DNA from: Lasiodiplodia sp. COLG20
Lineage: Eukaryota > Ascomycota > Dothideomycetes > Botryosphaeriales > Botryosphaeriaceae
Direction: 5' to 3'
NCBI GenBank assembly: GCA_009801085.1
Contig: VNWV01000001.1
Coordinates: 1,612,001 to 1,676,000 of the forward strand
DNA length: 64,000 nucleotides
In this document: positions 33,272 to 44,884 of the stretch, in pieces
Layout: each line of letters opens with the position of its first letter
Position numbering within the stretch: the first letter of the stretch is position 1
Translations under genes and position numbers: made by a program
Notes under the pieces: model-generated
What the model was told of the DNA's origin: nothing
The model's database searches: none
The model's input: only the letters and a program-made list of their open reading frames with translations

Positions 33272-34263
33272 GGAGACGCGACGGAAAGAGGTGATGGGTG
33301 AGGCAATGGGGACGGCGCAAGTTAGGCGCAGGAAGGCAGTTGCAGGAGCAGGAGTGGCAGCCCCAATGGCATACACCGGCAAGCAAAGAGGCAGCCAGAG
33401 GCTATTGTAATTTGGCAAGCAAAGAGGCGCGCTGGTGAGGAGGATCGGGTCGCGAGCTGACCTTGGCGGCGGTGGCCGACCTTGTACTCTGACGAGAGCC
33501 AAGTGACGAAGGCGGGTCAAGTCGAAGCTGTTATGCGCAGTCGGGTCTCAAGCGGGGCGTTAAGTTGAGCGTGGTCGGCGACGGGGTCGGAAGACGGAGG
33601 CTCAGCGACCCTGCGCAGATAGCGCGGAGGGTCGCTGCCGAGGGGAGTCAATCGAGTTGTGGACGGACTATGCTGATGGAAGGATGTCAGAACAATGAAG
33701 GTCTTTCAGGCGGTTGGGCGGTTACCTTGGATGAGGTGAGTCGCGAAGCTGAGGAGGATGTCGGGTGCTGGGTCGAGCTGCGCGGACGACGGCAAGGAAT
33801 ATCCTCGCCTAACGCGCCACTACACCTGCCACCACCGCACCCACCCATGACTGGGTGACCAGGCAACCAAAGCAGAATGGACCCTCACCGAAGGTCCGTG
33901 AGCTCGTGGAAGGGTCGCGGCACTGGGACGGGAAGGCGGGCGCTGCGCTGCAGACGGAATCGATCACGCAACCACCAAACGGCAAGCAACTACAGAGCGA
34001 AGACGATACATTCAGCTAACAGACTACCACAGCTCCCTACGTCGACATCCGCACTTGACCAAACTTTCTACGACCTCAAAAATGTTCAACTTCAGGCACG
34101 GCCCTCCACCACCTGCGTTCTCGAAAGGCAGAAAACAAAGGTCGTCAGCAATTGCAAGCAAATCGCCACCATCCCTCGAAATCGTCAACCAACCAGGCCG
34201 AGCACCCACCGCCGCATCGCATCAGTAGTCCATTTCTTTTCCAAACTCAACACCAAAAGGGCC
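33272..34263. other. Stretch without a supported gene
   Basis: About 1 kb. A plus-strand ATG at 34083 opens 48 codons (MFNFRHGPPPPAFSKGRKQR) to a TAG and then stays open, antisense to the end of the Mei2-like relic. I cannot tell whether it is a second relic or chance. Confidence 0.3.
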
Positions 34264-34284
34264 AGTGACCCAGCCGGGTAATAA

Positions 34285-34965
34285 GATATGTAAGATTCGC
34301 TGTTCGGGTTGCTACGGTCGAACTGGCTGTGCGTGTAGTTGTGACGGAACTCGCCACAACACCGGACCTGCGTGCGAGCTTCGCCTCGTTGTTTGACTTC
34401 GGGAATTCCTTCTCTGAGCCGAGGAGAGGGTCGGGGAAGTCCTGGAAGGTCCAGAACAGCTGCGGCTTCTGTTAGCTACACCAGCCCTTGGTCAGGGGAA
34501 GGAAGGGGGGAAGAAGCCAACTTACCCTGGGACGGCAGTTCGGGATCTCGAGCATCACCGACGAGTTGCGAAATTTCTCAACAAGGGACTACTCCACACC
34601 CTGAACAGTCGCATAAGACATCGCAGCCCTCTTGGTTGAACCCCAAGCGACCAGACCGTGGCCATCCGTGGTCAGCCAGCTTCTCTTAGACTTCGAAAAT
34701 GGTAATGGGCATGTCAGTTGACAAAGGCATAGCCAACGTTGCACATGTTGGCGAAGTCGATACGGAGGTACAAGAAATCAAACTTTCCACGGACCCAGGT
34801 GTTCAGAAGCGCTTGAAGGTCGTACTAGTCGAGGGTTATTATCATTACAAAGATTGGGGAATGGGGGAGACTTACCGTCGTCATCTGGTTTGGTATGTTG
34901 CGCAGCATCACAGTTGTGCGCACATCCAGGCCACGCCTGATCTTCTTGAAGAGGGGGCTGATGCC
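34285..34965 (-). pseudogene. Mei2-like RNA-binding protein relic (C-terminal RRM)
   Basis: After a TTCCTAG acceptor the minus strand reads KKIRRGLDVRTTVMLRNIPN. An intron follows (34875-34825; GTAAGT to CGACTAG), then LQALLNTWVRGKFDFLYLRI and DFANMCNVGYAFVN. These are the RNP-like motifs of the C-terminal Mei2 RRM (Pfam RRM_2), which binds RNA in meiosis regulators. After that come a TGA (34716), frame changes, AMSYATVQGVE, a TAG, then KFRNSSVMLEIPNCRPR, another good intron (GTAAGTTGG to AAGCCGCAG) and LFWTFQDFPDPLLGSEKEFP. HSQFDRSNPNSE near 34300, in a third frame, matches the usual end of the domain. The stops and shifts mark it as dead. The N-terminal two thirds are missing. Confidence 0.75.
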
Positions 34966-35040
34966 CTAGGAAGGTTCCCGGTTCTGTTAAAATTTGTTTG
35001 AAGCATCCACCAGGGCATAGTCAATTGCTTTGAGAACGGT

Positions 35041-35110
35041 AGGGTGATTTAAGCGAAAGGCAAAGAGAGTGGTTGTTTGATTTAAGCCAAGGCAAAGAGA
35101 GCAAAAGGTC
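35041..35110 (-). ncRNA. Two short U2 snRNA 5'-end-like fragments
   Basis: On the minus strand CTCTCTTTGCCTT followed by GGCTTAAATCA, and again CTCTCTTTGCCTTTCGCTTA, occur about 35 bp apart. Both resemble the first 25 nt of fungal U2 snRNA (CTCTTTGCCTTTTGGCTTAG). A CTTATAA box lies about 25 bp upstream. The rest of U2 is absent, so these are fragments, not genes. A longer U2-like copy lies at 56.4 kb. Confidence 0.4.
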
Positions 35111-38100
35111 GAGGATTTGGAAGCCTTATAAGCCCACTGCACGGATCTGCTCGGGTATTGTTCTACGCTAAACTACTTTGAGGTACTTTCGACCCGCTTC
35201 GATGATCTGAGCACATAAAAGAAAGGCAGAGGCGGTGCACCTGCAGAGGCGGGGGTGTGGCTGATGCGTCCAAGGGGCGGGCCGCGTCGCCCGCGAGCAG
35301 TGGGACGAAGGAGCCGATGAGTGGGTGCAGGATTCAGATAGCGGACTCGGTGAATCAGAGCAGCTCTGGATAGGGCAGAGGTCTGTTGGACTTCTCTCTT
35401 CTCAGGCAGCCGTGGTGGAGGCGCTGGGCCTGCGGCTCTTTGCATTCAGTAGCGACCAATTTTGCAACCCATTGTGGGCTCACCGTAGCCACACCTCGCT
35501 ACGTTCGCCAATTTGGGCCATTGCGTCATGGACATGGCCAGGATGAAGGAGATTCAACTCGGGTCCAGAGAAGCGGCGGGCGGGCGCAAGCAGCGGGCTT
35601 GAGGTCCACTGGGATTTGCTGCAGCTGCACTACAGGAGACACTCTCTGCTGACGCGATGAGGCACTTTGCCAGGAACGCAACTCGTCCGAATGCATGACA
35701 GATAGTCAGCGCCCATGCGCAAGGCTCAGAGAGCCCCGCGAGCCGTACTGATCAGCCGAGTCGTGGTACGACATGAGGAAGAAGATACATCTGCTTCCTC
35801 AGAAATAGCGGAACAGAGCGAACGGCCAGACTACATATAATACGGCCTGTCATTGAAGCTGCCTTTCAGAGCTAGGCCGTTCGCATTGCTGCTACACGCA
35901 AGACCCCACTGCTTAAGCCACAGCGGGCGCGCCCGCTTTGGGGGACAGGTTGAGCGGCAGCGTCGAGGCCCGTCACTACGCACACAGACACAAAGCAAAA
36001 TCGAGGTTCTGATCTACAATCATAATGCAACACGGAGCGTTCATGCCCGCGTTTGACCTGGGTAGTCCAAGTAGCTTGTACGCTACTGGGAGGATGAAGG
36101 CGAGTGTTGGAAAGGCTGCAGAGAAGTTCTCTGTGTGCAAAGTGAAGAGACACGGCTTGCGTTATCCGAGGCTTCTTGGAAGAACTTGGCAGTGATGTAG
36201 CGGATCGAGTAGCTGCTCAGCAGAGCGCAATGCAAACCGGGCCTCGTCTAGGTGCGGTGCCGCCCCAGGCAGACTTGGGCTGTTGGAGCGCTATCCGCCT
36301 GGTACACGCACGCATGTGTGGCTGTGGGCAGCGGTATATATGAGGCCTACTACTGTTCCACCGCTGCAAGATAGCTGGAATGCTACCACGATGCGGGGAT
36401 TCTCACCAATGCAGTGCTGGCTCGGACATTTTAAGCCTTGACAGCCTCTATCCAGCCCGCAAAGGCACGTCATAGCCCAAGGACACTATCCACGAGGAAG
36501 TATGGGTGAGACGCTTAGAAGAAGTAGGAAATCAATAATGCATACGATAACAGCCCACCATCAGGTGCTCATAAGAAGGCTAGAGCGTAGCCGGCGTCCG
36601 TATATAAAGTAGACATACTCGCTTACAATCTCGAGCGGCATTGCAATCACTTATCTATTTCTATAGACACCAGCGGAGGCATGCCAGCTCAGCTATAGTA
36701 TTAAGTGTGGACGGAGGAAATGCACTAAAGTTAAATATCTACACTACCATCTTAAGCATACTCGGACTAATCAGCCCACCCCAGCCACAGATTTAAGAAT
36801 GAAACCGGTCATACCCATTAGTACCCGTTAGGATATTGCCCCCGTAAGAGGACCAGTATAGCGATCAGTAAGCCTGGCGAGAGATGCTCGTGTAAGAGAG
36901 TCTCATGTTTTATCGTATACAACCTAGATGAATTCACCTAAAGCAGACAGCACCCGCTGTGATTGACTATAAGAGACAAAAAGGCAATGCGAGCTACTAG
37001 CTACACCGCCGTTTGAGAGTCATTCTCTAAGATCTTAAAATGTCCCTTTGTTTGAGTGTGTGCGCGGACGTGCGTTGTTGTGACTTAGGTTTGAATTTCT
37101 AGATCTCTTGAGTGCGGGGAAAGCAAATAGCATTCGGCAGCTGCGTGCACCTGGATGTGTTGTGACAAAGCAAGCTTGTGACGACGGGACGGGAGCCGTC
37201 GCGGGGCGTGGGTAGCTCTGTGAAGCGTCAATGGCATGCGACGGCTGTCTGGAAGAGCGATTGGCTGTGGGGTTGTGGTGGTGCGCGGACCCACCTCGAA
37301 ATTTTGATCCAGAATATCTGCAGTTTCGGATGGAGGGGGAGAAGAGAGAGCAGACGCTGACAGCCGTCGCGCGGCCGGCATTGTCGGAGAGCAGTGTGAG
37401 GCAGAAGACTTCGGCGGAGAGGGGCGAGCGCGAAGAAAACGACCGATTCTCGCTGTTAGGCGAATGCATCGTTGCTCATTGGGAGACGGGCTGCGCAAAG
37501 AGGTCGACGTGGGCTGACACCTCAGTGCTGTCGATTTGCGCGCACGACGAGCAAGTGTTGTCGTTTTGACAGCGAGAATATCTGAACCGCGTTCGGGCGT
37601 CGAGCGCAAAACGAGCAACACCAAGGCGAGCGCATCGTGATAGCACGCGCTGGACGGCATCGCGCGACTCACCGCCGCTCCAGCCGCTGTGGAGCCTGCG
37701 TCTGCGCGCCACCGCTTCACCGCTTGCGTCGATGGCGGCGCGCAACTCCACGACCAGCGATGGCGACGCCCGCCGCAGCCTGGACGAAACGCGATCGCGG
37801 AGTCAGCGGAGTGTGCTCGCGCTTTGGACGAGCGAGTTACACTTCGCAGCTCAGATGCCGATGCGGTCATCGTCAACTCCATGCGTGGGCGTCGCGGTTG
37901 CGGCTGGCGGGGAGACGCGACCTCACTGAGAGCAGCCGGGCGGGACGACGGACTCAACACCACGGCGAGCATCACGGACAGCATCACGAAGAACAGGTAC
38001 CCTTCCGAAGAACAAGAAACAGGCCAGCCAGAGGGGCAAAGAGCGGAGATCTCAGACCAAAAGCTCAGCCAATTGCTCAAGTCCCAGTCCAATTTCTCTT

Positions 38101-38503
38101 CCTCGAAGCCCCGCTCAAGGCGGAGTCATCAACGAAAAGAAAAAAAAAGTTTGGAATGCAAAAGCATTCATTGTTTGGCATCGGTGGAGGAATTGGCCTC
38201 CGCAGCAGGGGACTCGGCGTCACCCTCATCAGAAGAAGCTCTTCCCAGACTCTTGTAAAAAAGCGAGACGTTGGGAAGATGCTTCTCCTGGAGCACCGGC
38301 TTCGACCTAAGAGCTTTTTTGCTCCCCACAAGAAGAGTTAAAACCATCACTTTCTTGAGGGAAAGGGGATTACAGAGCTGCTCTTTGCCAAAGGCTATGA
38401 AGAAGAAGAGGAAAAGAAGGCTCGAGGAGCGAAGACGGCGAAGTATTTGTAGGCATGGGGGGGCGGCTGGCGATCAACTGACGAACCTCGCTTAGCAGAT
38501 CAC
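35111..38503. other. Stretch without a supported gene
   Basis: Contains A+T-rich, structure-poor sequence at 36480-37030 and a long minus-strand open frame (37085-38092) without an ATG at its 5' end. The beginning of that frame has a membrane-like segment (GYLFFVMLSVMLAVVLSPSS); the rest is Arg/Ser/Pro-rich and unlike a folded protein. A plus-strand frame (37689-38258) overlaps it. I cannot choose between them. Confidence 0.35.
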
Positions 38504-38884
38504 TCACGGAGGCATGCTGGCGCTAGACCTGTCTTGGAGCAAACGGGAAAGGCGGTGCTTGCCTGGGCGGCCGAGGCGAGGGCTGTCCACGGTGATCTGG
38601 AGGCGCGTCGGCTGCGGGTGATCTGGAGACGCGTTCGCTGGAGACGCGTCGAGGGCTTGGGCTGGGTGATCGAATGCAGCGGAACGGGCGGTGACGTAAT
38701 GAGAGGCAGCTCGGCGCAGGCTGGCCAGGCTGCGCTGCAGTGATGCCGCTATGGGGGAGGTGAGGTTTTCGGACGTGGGCTTGGTGTTGAACGCAGCCCG
38801 GTCTGCTACGACACGGTGAGCATTCCAAGGCCAGGTGACCCAGATGAACTCCTGGATAGTGGACGTCTCGACAGCCCCATCCAT
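38504..38884 (-). pseudogene. Probable relic coding fragment
   Basis: The ATG at 38884 opens 126 codons starting MDGAVETSTIQEFIWVTWPW, then NAHRVVADRAAFNTKPTSEN. The first 60 residues look like a real protein, the remainder (Pro/Arg/Ser-rich) less so. Upstream in another frame NTKDIRYYGWGCRDVHYP also looks coding, and CTATCCAG just before EFIW could be an acceptor. Without an identifiable family I treat it as an unassigned exon or relic. Confidence 0.3.
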
Positions 38885-38899
38885 AATATCTGATATCCT

Positions 38900-41800
38900 T
38901 GGTGTTGAGGGGGGCAGGCATTCCGACAGCCAACTACTCCGGGCTCTGGAAGGCGTTTGGACCAGGTGCCGTTACACGACAACAACATACATTTCATAGC
39001 ATCTTAGACTCTCATATCAAGGTGGATCATCTGGCGAATTTTCCTGAATCCATCGACGACAGTGGTCAGCGGAGTCGAGATCTTTGACGGTGCGGCACGG
39101 CCGATGCATTCTTGGTGACCGCTTCCAGCAGCCATGCTCGATGCCAAAGGCCAGAAGATCTTGTCTCCAGACTGCCATGCGCGGCACTCAGGAGACCGAC
39201 ACCTCAATGAACCTCCTCCTCTGTGAACTCGAGTCCTGACCTGACGCATTGCCCGAACGACGCTTCCAAAGCCGTGCCAGCGCAAACAGCTCCATGCTCA
39301 TGCCTCTCCACCGCTGCCGGCAGCAGCCTCAGAGCGTCCAGTCCGCAGTGGCCGCAGCCGCCCAGCTGGCCCTCCTCTGCAGCGGCTTCAACTCGCCTCA
39401 CTCCAGAATTATTGAATCAAAGCCCGCCACGAAAGCCCAGTGAAAATGGCCCCCTCCCGCACCCGTCCTTGAGCGGTGCCTCGCACCACCTTCGCGTTAT
39501 GGGGCCGCGACAGGCAATATACCGGCACTCTCGCCGACAGCCTGCGTCCCAATGCCGTGATATATGCCTTGCCCAAGCGCCACACATACACAGCGATGAC
39601 AGCCAGGGTGCTCGTCTCGGGTCAGCGCAGGCAAGGGAATGCGCTGCAGCTCTGCGACCGCGGCATCGCCTCTCTCCCCTGGGATGCGCTGAATCCAAGG
39701 CCTCTGTTTGCCACTCCCCTGTTGCAAACAGCTCAGCCCCAGTGGCACACAAGGGGCAGAGATGCTGGGCGCGGGCTTGATACGCGCCGCCATGATTAGG
39801 CGCCCGCGGGCCCGCCCGCCAAGTAGGGCCCCGCCGCGGCCGGCGCTGGGGGTAGAAAGAGCGGCCTCCAGCGCTGAGCGCGGCCTGCGCTGCCATCTGT
39901 GCCAGGCCATCGCGGCGACTCTCGCAGAGCAGATTGATCTACCTGGCGCCCGACCATCGCCGTCAGCTTCGTAGACAGCGCGCTCAAATGACTGCCCGAC
40001 ATGCGACAGCGATATGGCGCCGCGAGCTTTCCCCCAGCGCCCTCTCGTCATCGGCCACTGCTGCCCTGCGTCCCAAGCGCCCGCCAGCCGCTGCCGGCCA
40101 CACCGCCCGCCCCCGCCGCTTGCTCAGCACCGCACCGCGCAGCGAGGGCATGCGCGCAAGGCGAACGCCAGCCCACCTGCCTGCTCCAGCCGGCGGCGCT
40201 CGCTGGCAGCGGCGCACTGCGAGCGGACTGAGCAGCCTACTATGGCCGCAGCTGGACGCGGCCACCCACAGGCAGGCGGCCAACCCGCCGACAGTGAGAC
40301 CGCCCAAGCCAGCGCTGACAGTCGTGGCCACAGAAAGCCGTAACGCTCCCAGCGATCGCGCAAGCTTGAAGAAGTAATAAATAGCCGCCAGCAGCCTCAC
40401 GCCTAGCGCAACGTCTAGACGGGCTGGCAGCTCGTTTCGCGGCAGCAGCTAGCGGCGTTGCCTTCCGCCGACCATGTCCGGCTGGCTCGACCGCCTATGG
40501 GCGCTGCCTTGCGCTTGCGGGGGGCAACACTGTTACCCGCGGTCTCACTTTGGGGCCAAGTCGCGGACGAGCTCCGACGCCTGTGCCTGAGCGCTTTCAC
40601 TGCTTCTCTCTGCTTGCCGCAGCGGCGCCTGGAGCTCGCGTTCCCCTTCGAGGGTTGACCTTCGCCTGTAGCAGCGCCCACCTGCGGCATCGAGGACGAG
40701 GGGGCATGAAGTAGCGACAGAGAGTTTGCTTGCGCGAAGTGCACCAGCTGGAGCGGTTGACAGTTTTCACCACCAGGCTCTGAATCACCACGATTTGTAA
40801 GAAATCCGACGCTTATCGCTCAGCCACCATCGTATCTGTCTCATTGCTTTGGTCACGGAGACAAAATCCGCCCAGACTACCACGCCCTCCAAACAAGCCA
40901 TCCGAACGTCTGCCTTTCGGTAGGATTGCATCTTGCACACACTATTTCAAAGCGGAGTGATGAACATGGAGAAAATAAATCGATGCTCTAAGAGATCTAG
41001 CTTTGTCTGCCGGCACATATCACCCAAGCGCCCAATTTCCGAAATCTGAACGAAAAAAGGGAACAGGAAGAACTGAGTCCAGTGGTGCCGGCAGTGCCGC
41101 GGTGGGCTTTGATTTTGCCCGCCCTGTTCCGCATACGAGCCATAAATCGGCAGGATGCCACCAGATAAACGGGCGAAAAAGAAGACGTGATGAGCGGGAA
41201 TGAAACGGGAGGGAGTGTGTCGAATAATGCAAGTGAAATGAAAAGGGAAGAAATGTATCTGTCCACTGGAAAGTTTAACCTAGGCGCCCTGTTCAGCGTT
41301 GGCGGTAGGTATACAGCCGTTTTTCCAGTGGTGGAGTTCAATCTTGCCTCTCGGGCTCACGTAGAAGTCATACTATTTGGCTTCTCGCTTTTGTGAGGGC
41401 GTGAAAATAGTTTGAAAGTGGAGTAGATGAGAGAGAAATTCGTATGAAGGGAGCTAAGTTGGGATGAGAGACGCGGGGTTTGTAGCGCCTTCATTCTGCC
41501 GATGGCGTGGTGAGTGATGCAGCGTCATAGGTTAGCGTGGCGGCTCAGTCCGTCTTGCCTGCCAATAAAGCGCGGTTGGAATTGATAATCCGCCGTGCAC
41601 GGGGTGATGGCGGGCGAAGGACATAGATCGTCAAGAATGGATGGGTAGGATGAATAAATGAAGGGGAAAGACATGACGTGGTGTATGCGTGATCTTAAGA
41701 CTGCCGCTTTAGAAAGTAGCGGAATCCCCAGTATTCAGCGCACTCACAGCGGTTTTTGGGAACTCAGCGTGTGATCGATCTTGCCCGCGTAAAGGACCGT

Positions 41801-44800
41801 ACAGCTATGGTGTTTAGAGCTGCCAGCAAGTGAGGTTACGGGCGGAGGAAACGTGCCAGCGAAGTGAGGTGGGTAGGGAGGAGGAGGGAAAGGGAAGGAT
41901 TCGAGGGAGAGACATGAGCTGATATATGCGCCTTCTCGCTACCCTCGCATCATGCATGCGGGATCCCAGTTAGACGCACAGGCAGCTGGCTCTTGATGAG
42001 CAAAGCTGTCATGAATATTGCCCTGAATCAAGAGCTCATCCAAGCTACTGAAAAGCTGGAGGCCTAGTAACAGAAGGGCGTGTGAGGAGGTCGTGACGGG
42101 AGGAACAGGTGAATGACAATTGAAAAGGCCGGAAGAGTCGGGAAGGTAGACGAGGGGAGGAAGGCTTGAACAACGAATGAGGTAAGCTTGCGCAGGAGGA
42201 ATAGGAATGGAGTATATACGATGCGGATTTTGGGCAAAAGGCACTGAGCGGGCCTTCTTCCTAAACCGACACATCGAGGTTGATCTTCCCCATAGGGCCG
42301 CTCAACCACATCCATGGTAAACGGTTACCCGCGGGGACTTGTGGATTCATTGCTTTGTACGCAGCACTAAAGACAGAACAGGCGTGTCTGATCGCCGTCC
42401 CGCTATCTCGTGCTGCGCGCCCGCTGGTGGAATGCCAGCTTGGATCTCCCCGAGTTGTGTACCCCTGGTCGACACTGAACCCAAGCCTGCTTCCGAGGAA
42501 ACACGGCTAGATAGTCGAAGGGCTTTCTGACCGGGGCTGACTTGGCATTGTCCGGAAGGTGATGGAAATGGGCGGAAGTGAGAGGGTGAATTGCAAAAGA
42601 CGATGTAAGGCAGAGGCGGAGGGGATGCGATCGAACGAAACTGGCAGGAACAGGGTGGGTGCGAATGTGCTTGAGTGAGGAAAGCGGTAACCATCTGCAT
42701 CTATATATCAGCAAGGTTTCTTAGGCAGCGTATGATCGTAACACGAGCCCAGTTTAACACCTAGCTTCCCCGTAGGAGTATGACTCTTGCCCTTACCATA
42801 CGCGCAAGCATGAAAATGCTGCTCCGAAGAGCTAACATTGCCAGAACGTAGTTTGGCTGGGCGTGGGAGAGGATGGTGGGAGCAGAGGGAGGTGGAAGGA
42901 GACTGAAGGGAGAAGAAGTGACTTACATGAGTCAAGTAGGAGCTGCATAAGATGTAGCGCCTGAATGGAGCCGTACTGCCACTGGATCAAGCGGCACGGA
43001 AAAGGTACAACGCTGTTGTTCTTGCCATAGAACTCCTAGCTCTTCCTCATACGTGACTCGGAAGCTTCACTTCCTGGCGATGATTGGGTGGACGACTCCA
43101 ATGCAGGAGTGACAGTGGATAGTCAAGACAATGCGCGAGTGAGGAGGGAGATGAGGCTACAAGAGAGTTAGCTCGAGCTATGTCATGTGTGTTGGGTTCA
43201 TGCGAGACCATGAAGGTGAGCGCATCAGAGAACTTACATAATCACGAAGTGCTGTGTCGCAAGAGCGGTCAGTGAAGGCATGCGCGATAGTGCTGTCACG
43301 GCCGACGCTTAAACATGCGCGGAAGGATGGAAGCAGAGTAGAGGAAACTAGCGAGGAGCGGATGTTGCAAGAGGAAGTGGGGTGGGCAGAGGGTACGGGC
43401 AAAGAAGGATGAAGGATGGCGTTTGGGGAGGAAGCGGCGGAGCGCGACGAAGATCTGAGTTTTACGTCTGCGAGGACGCGCCTGTGATCGGGCGCGCAGC
43501 TGCTGCCTAGCGCCTTGGGCGCCCGCGGACACTTCTGGAAGGCACGGGCGGGCGGGTGACGCGTTGGGAGTCGCCCGCACGCGAGGGCCCGCCAGGTCGC
43601 GCGGCAGCCAGGCGAGCGCTTGTAGCAGTCGGGCTCCAAGAACTATGAGACGTTGATAGACGTGTGAAGTTTCTTTCTGGTGGTCGTACAGGACGGTCTG
43701 ATGGGCGTGGTGGTTGAAGCGGCTTGCGTCTTGTTGTCACTGCAGCTCAGCGCGTCCGCCCCGGGGAAGCGAACGCTCAACTGCGACGAGCTGGCTGCGT
43801 CGTGTGACACCATGTGGAATCCAGGACAGAAAACAAGTCCTGCGTCGCTGAAGCTGCGCCATCGAAGCGCTGGGGGACTGTCATGTCCGCTGCGGGACGG
43901 CCATGGTGGCGATGTAAGAGCCGCGACAGCAGCGCAGCTCGGCGGCGTTGTCTACAAAACTGCCATGCAACTGTTCAAGCCCATTTATGCCAGCGGCTCA
44001 TATGCCATGCGTCCTTCATTCGAAGATTACGGCAGCCACTGCCCCGCGGCGGTGGTTGGAGGGTTCGCACCAACTTCACCTCAAGGCCTGACTCCCTAGA
44101 TCGACGTGTAGATTATTTCACAAAAAGGTCGGCCTTCGTCTCCTCAGTAGCCCCTCAGGCCGATCAGCGCGTGCAGGGTCAGACCGCAGGCGGGCGCTCG
44201 ACGCAAGGTTCCGCTGCAGAACGCGTGCGCATCTGAAGAGGCTCAGCACGAGCAGGTCTGTGAGAGCATGCTACCAACTCTTCTTTCGCTCAAATTACAT
44301 GTCGGACGGATTATCAGCAATCCAGGGAACAGAGCCTGGTTGCTTAGAACTACCTTCCGTTGTTCTAGCCTGCGCATGGCCCGCCAAGGTCATGATGGCT
44401 CGCCTCCATAAGAAGACGAAGCCAGGCCAGGACGGCTATATCGCAGGCACCAAATCTGTTTTTTTCAAAGTTGTTGAAGAGGGAGAGGTGCTGGCCATGG
44501 CGGCTGCGCTTTTGTGCTGCCCGGATGGCGCTAGTCCAAACGCTAAACCCGTTTGGGTGCGCCAACGGACGACGACCATCGCGCTCACTCGGGCGGCACC
44601 TTGCTGGCCAGCGACGAATGCATGGGAGGCTCACCGCAGTGGGTTTTCAAGCTGCATTTCACAGAAAAGATCACACATGTGGCATAAATCTCAAGGTGAG
44701 AGTAGACCTGCGCCAATGTTTATTCCTGAACTTTCATGTAGCTCTCTCTCTGCCAAAGGTTCCGACTTTGCTCAATCATCAGCTGCTAGCCAAACCATTC

Positions 44801-44880
44801 CTTATTCCTCAAAGTCGTCGTCAGAAGTCATTGGAGTCTTCTTCCTCGTTTGCACCGACGTTTGACTCCCCTTCCCCAAG
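38900..44880. other. 6-kb stretch without a supported gene
   Basis: GC-rich with open frames on both strands at 39200-40700, including a minus-strand frame (40400-39984) that begins with a hydrophobic run but starts with GTG. The part from 41000 to 43700 has repeated blocks that are C/T-rich on the minus strand, several followed by ACTTACAT-like inverse donors. Plus-strand frames at 43680-44236 and 44260-44865 lack a family. Nothing here can be called a gene with confidence. Confidence 0.4.
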
Positions 44881-44884
44881 GATT

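Noticed and set aside
34699..35001. 100-codon plus-strand frame
   Set aside because: It is the antisense of the Mei2-like relic, which has clear motifs and introns.
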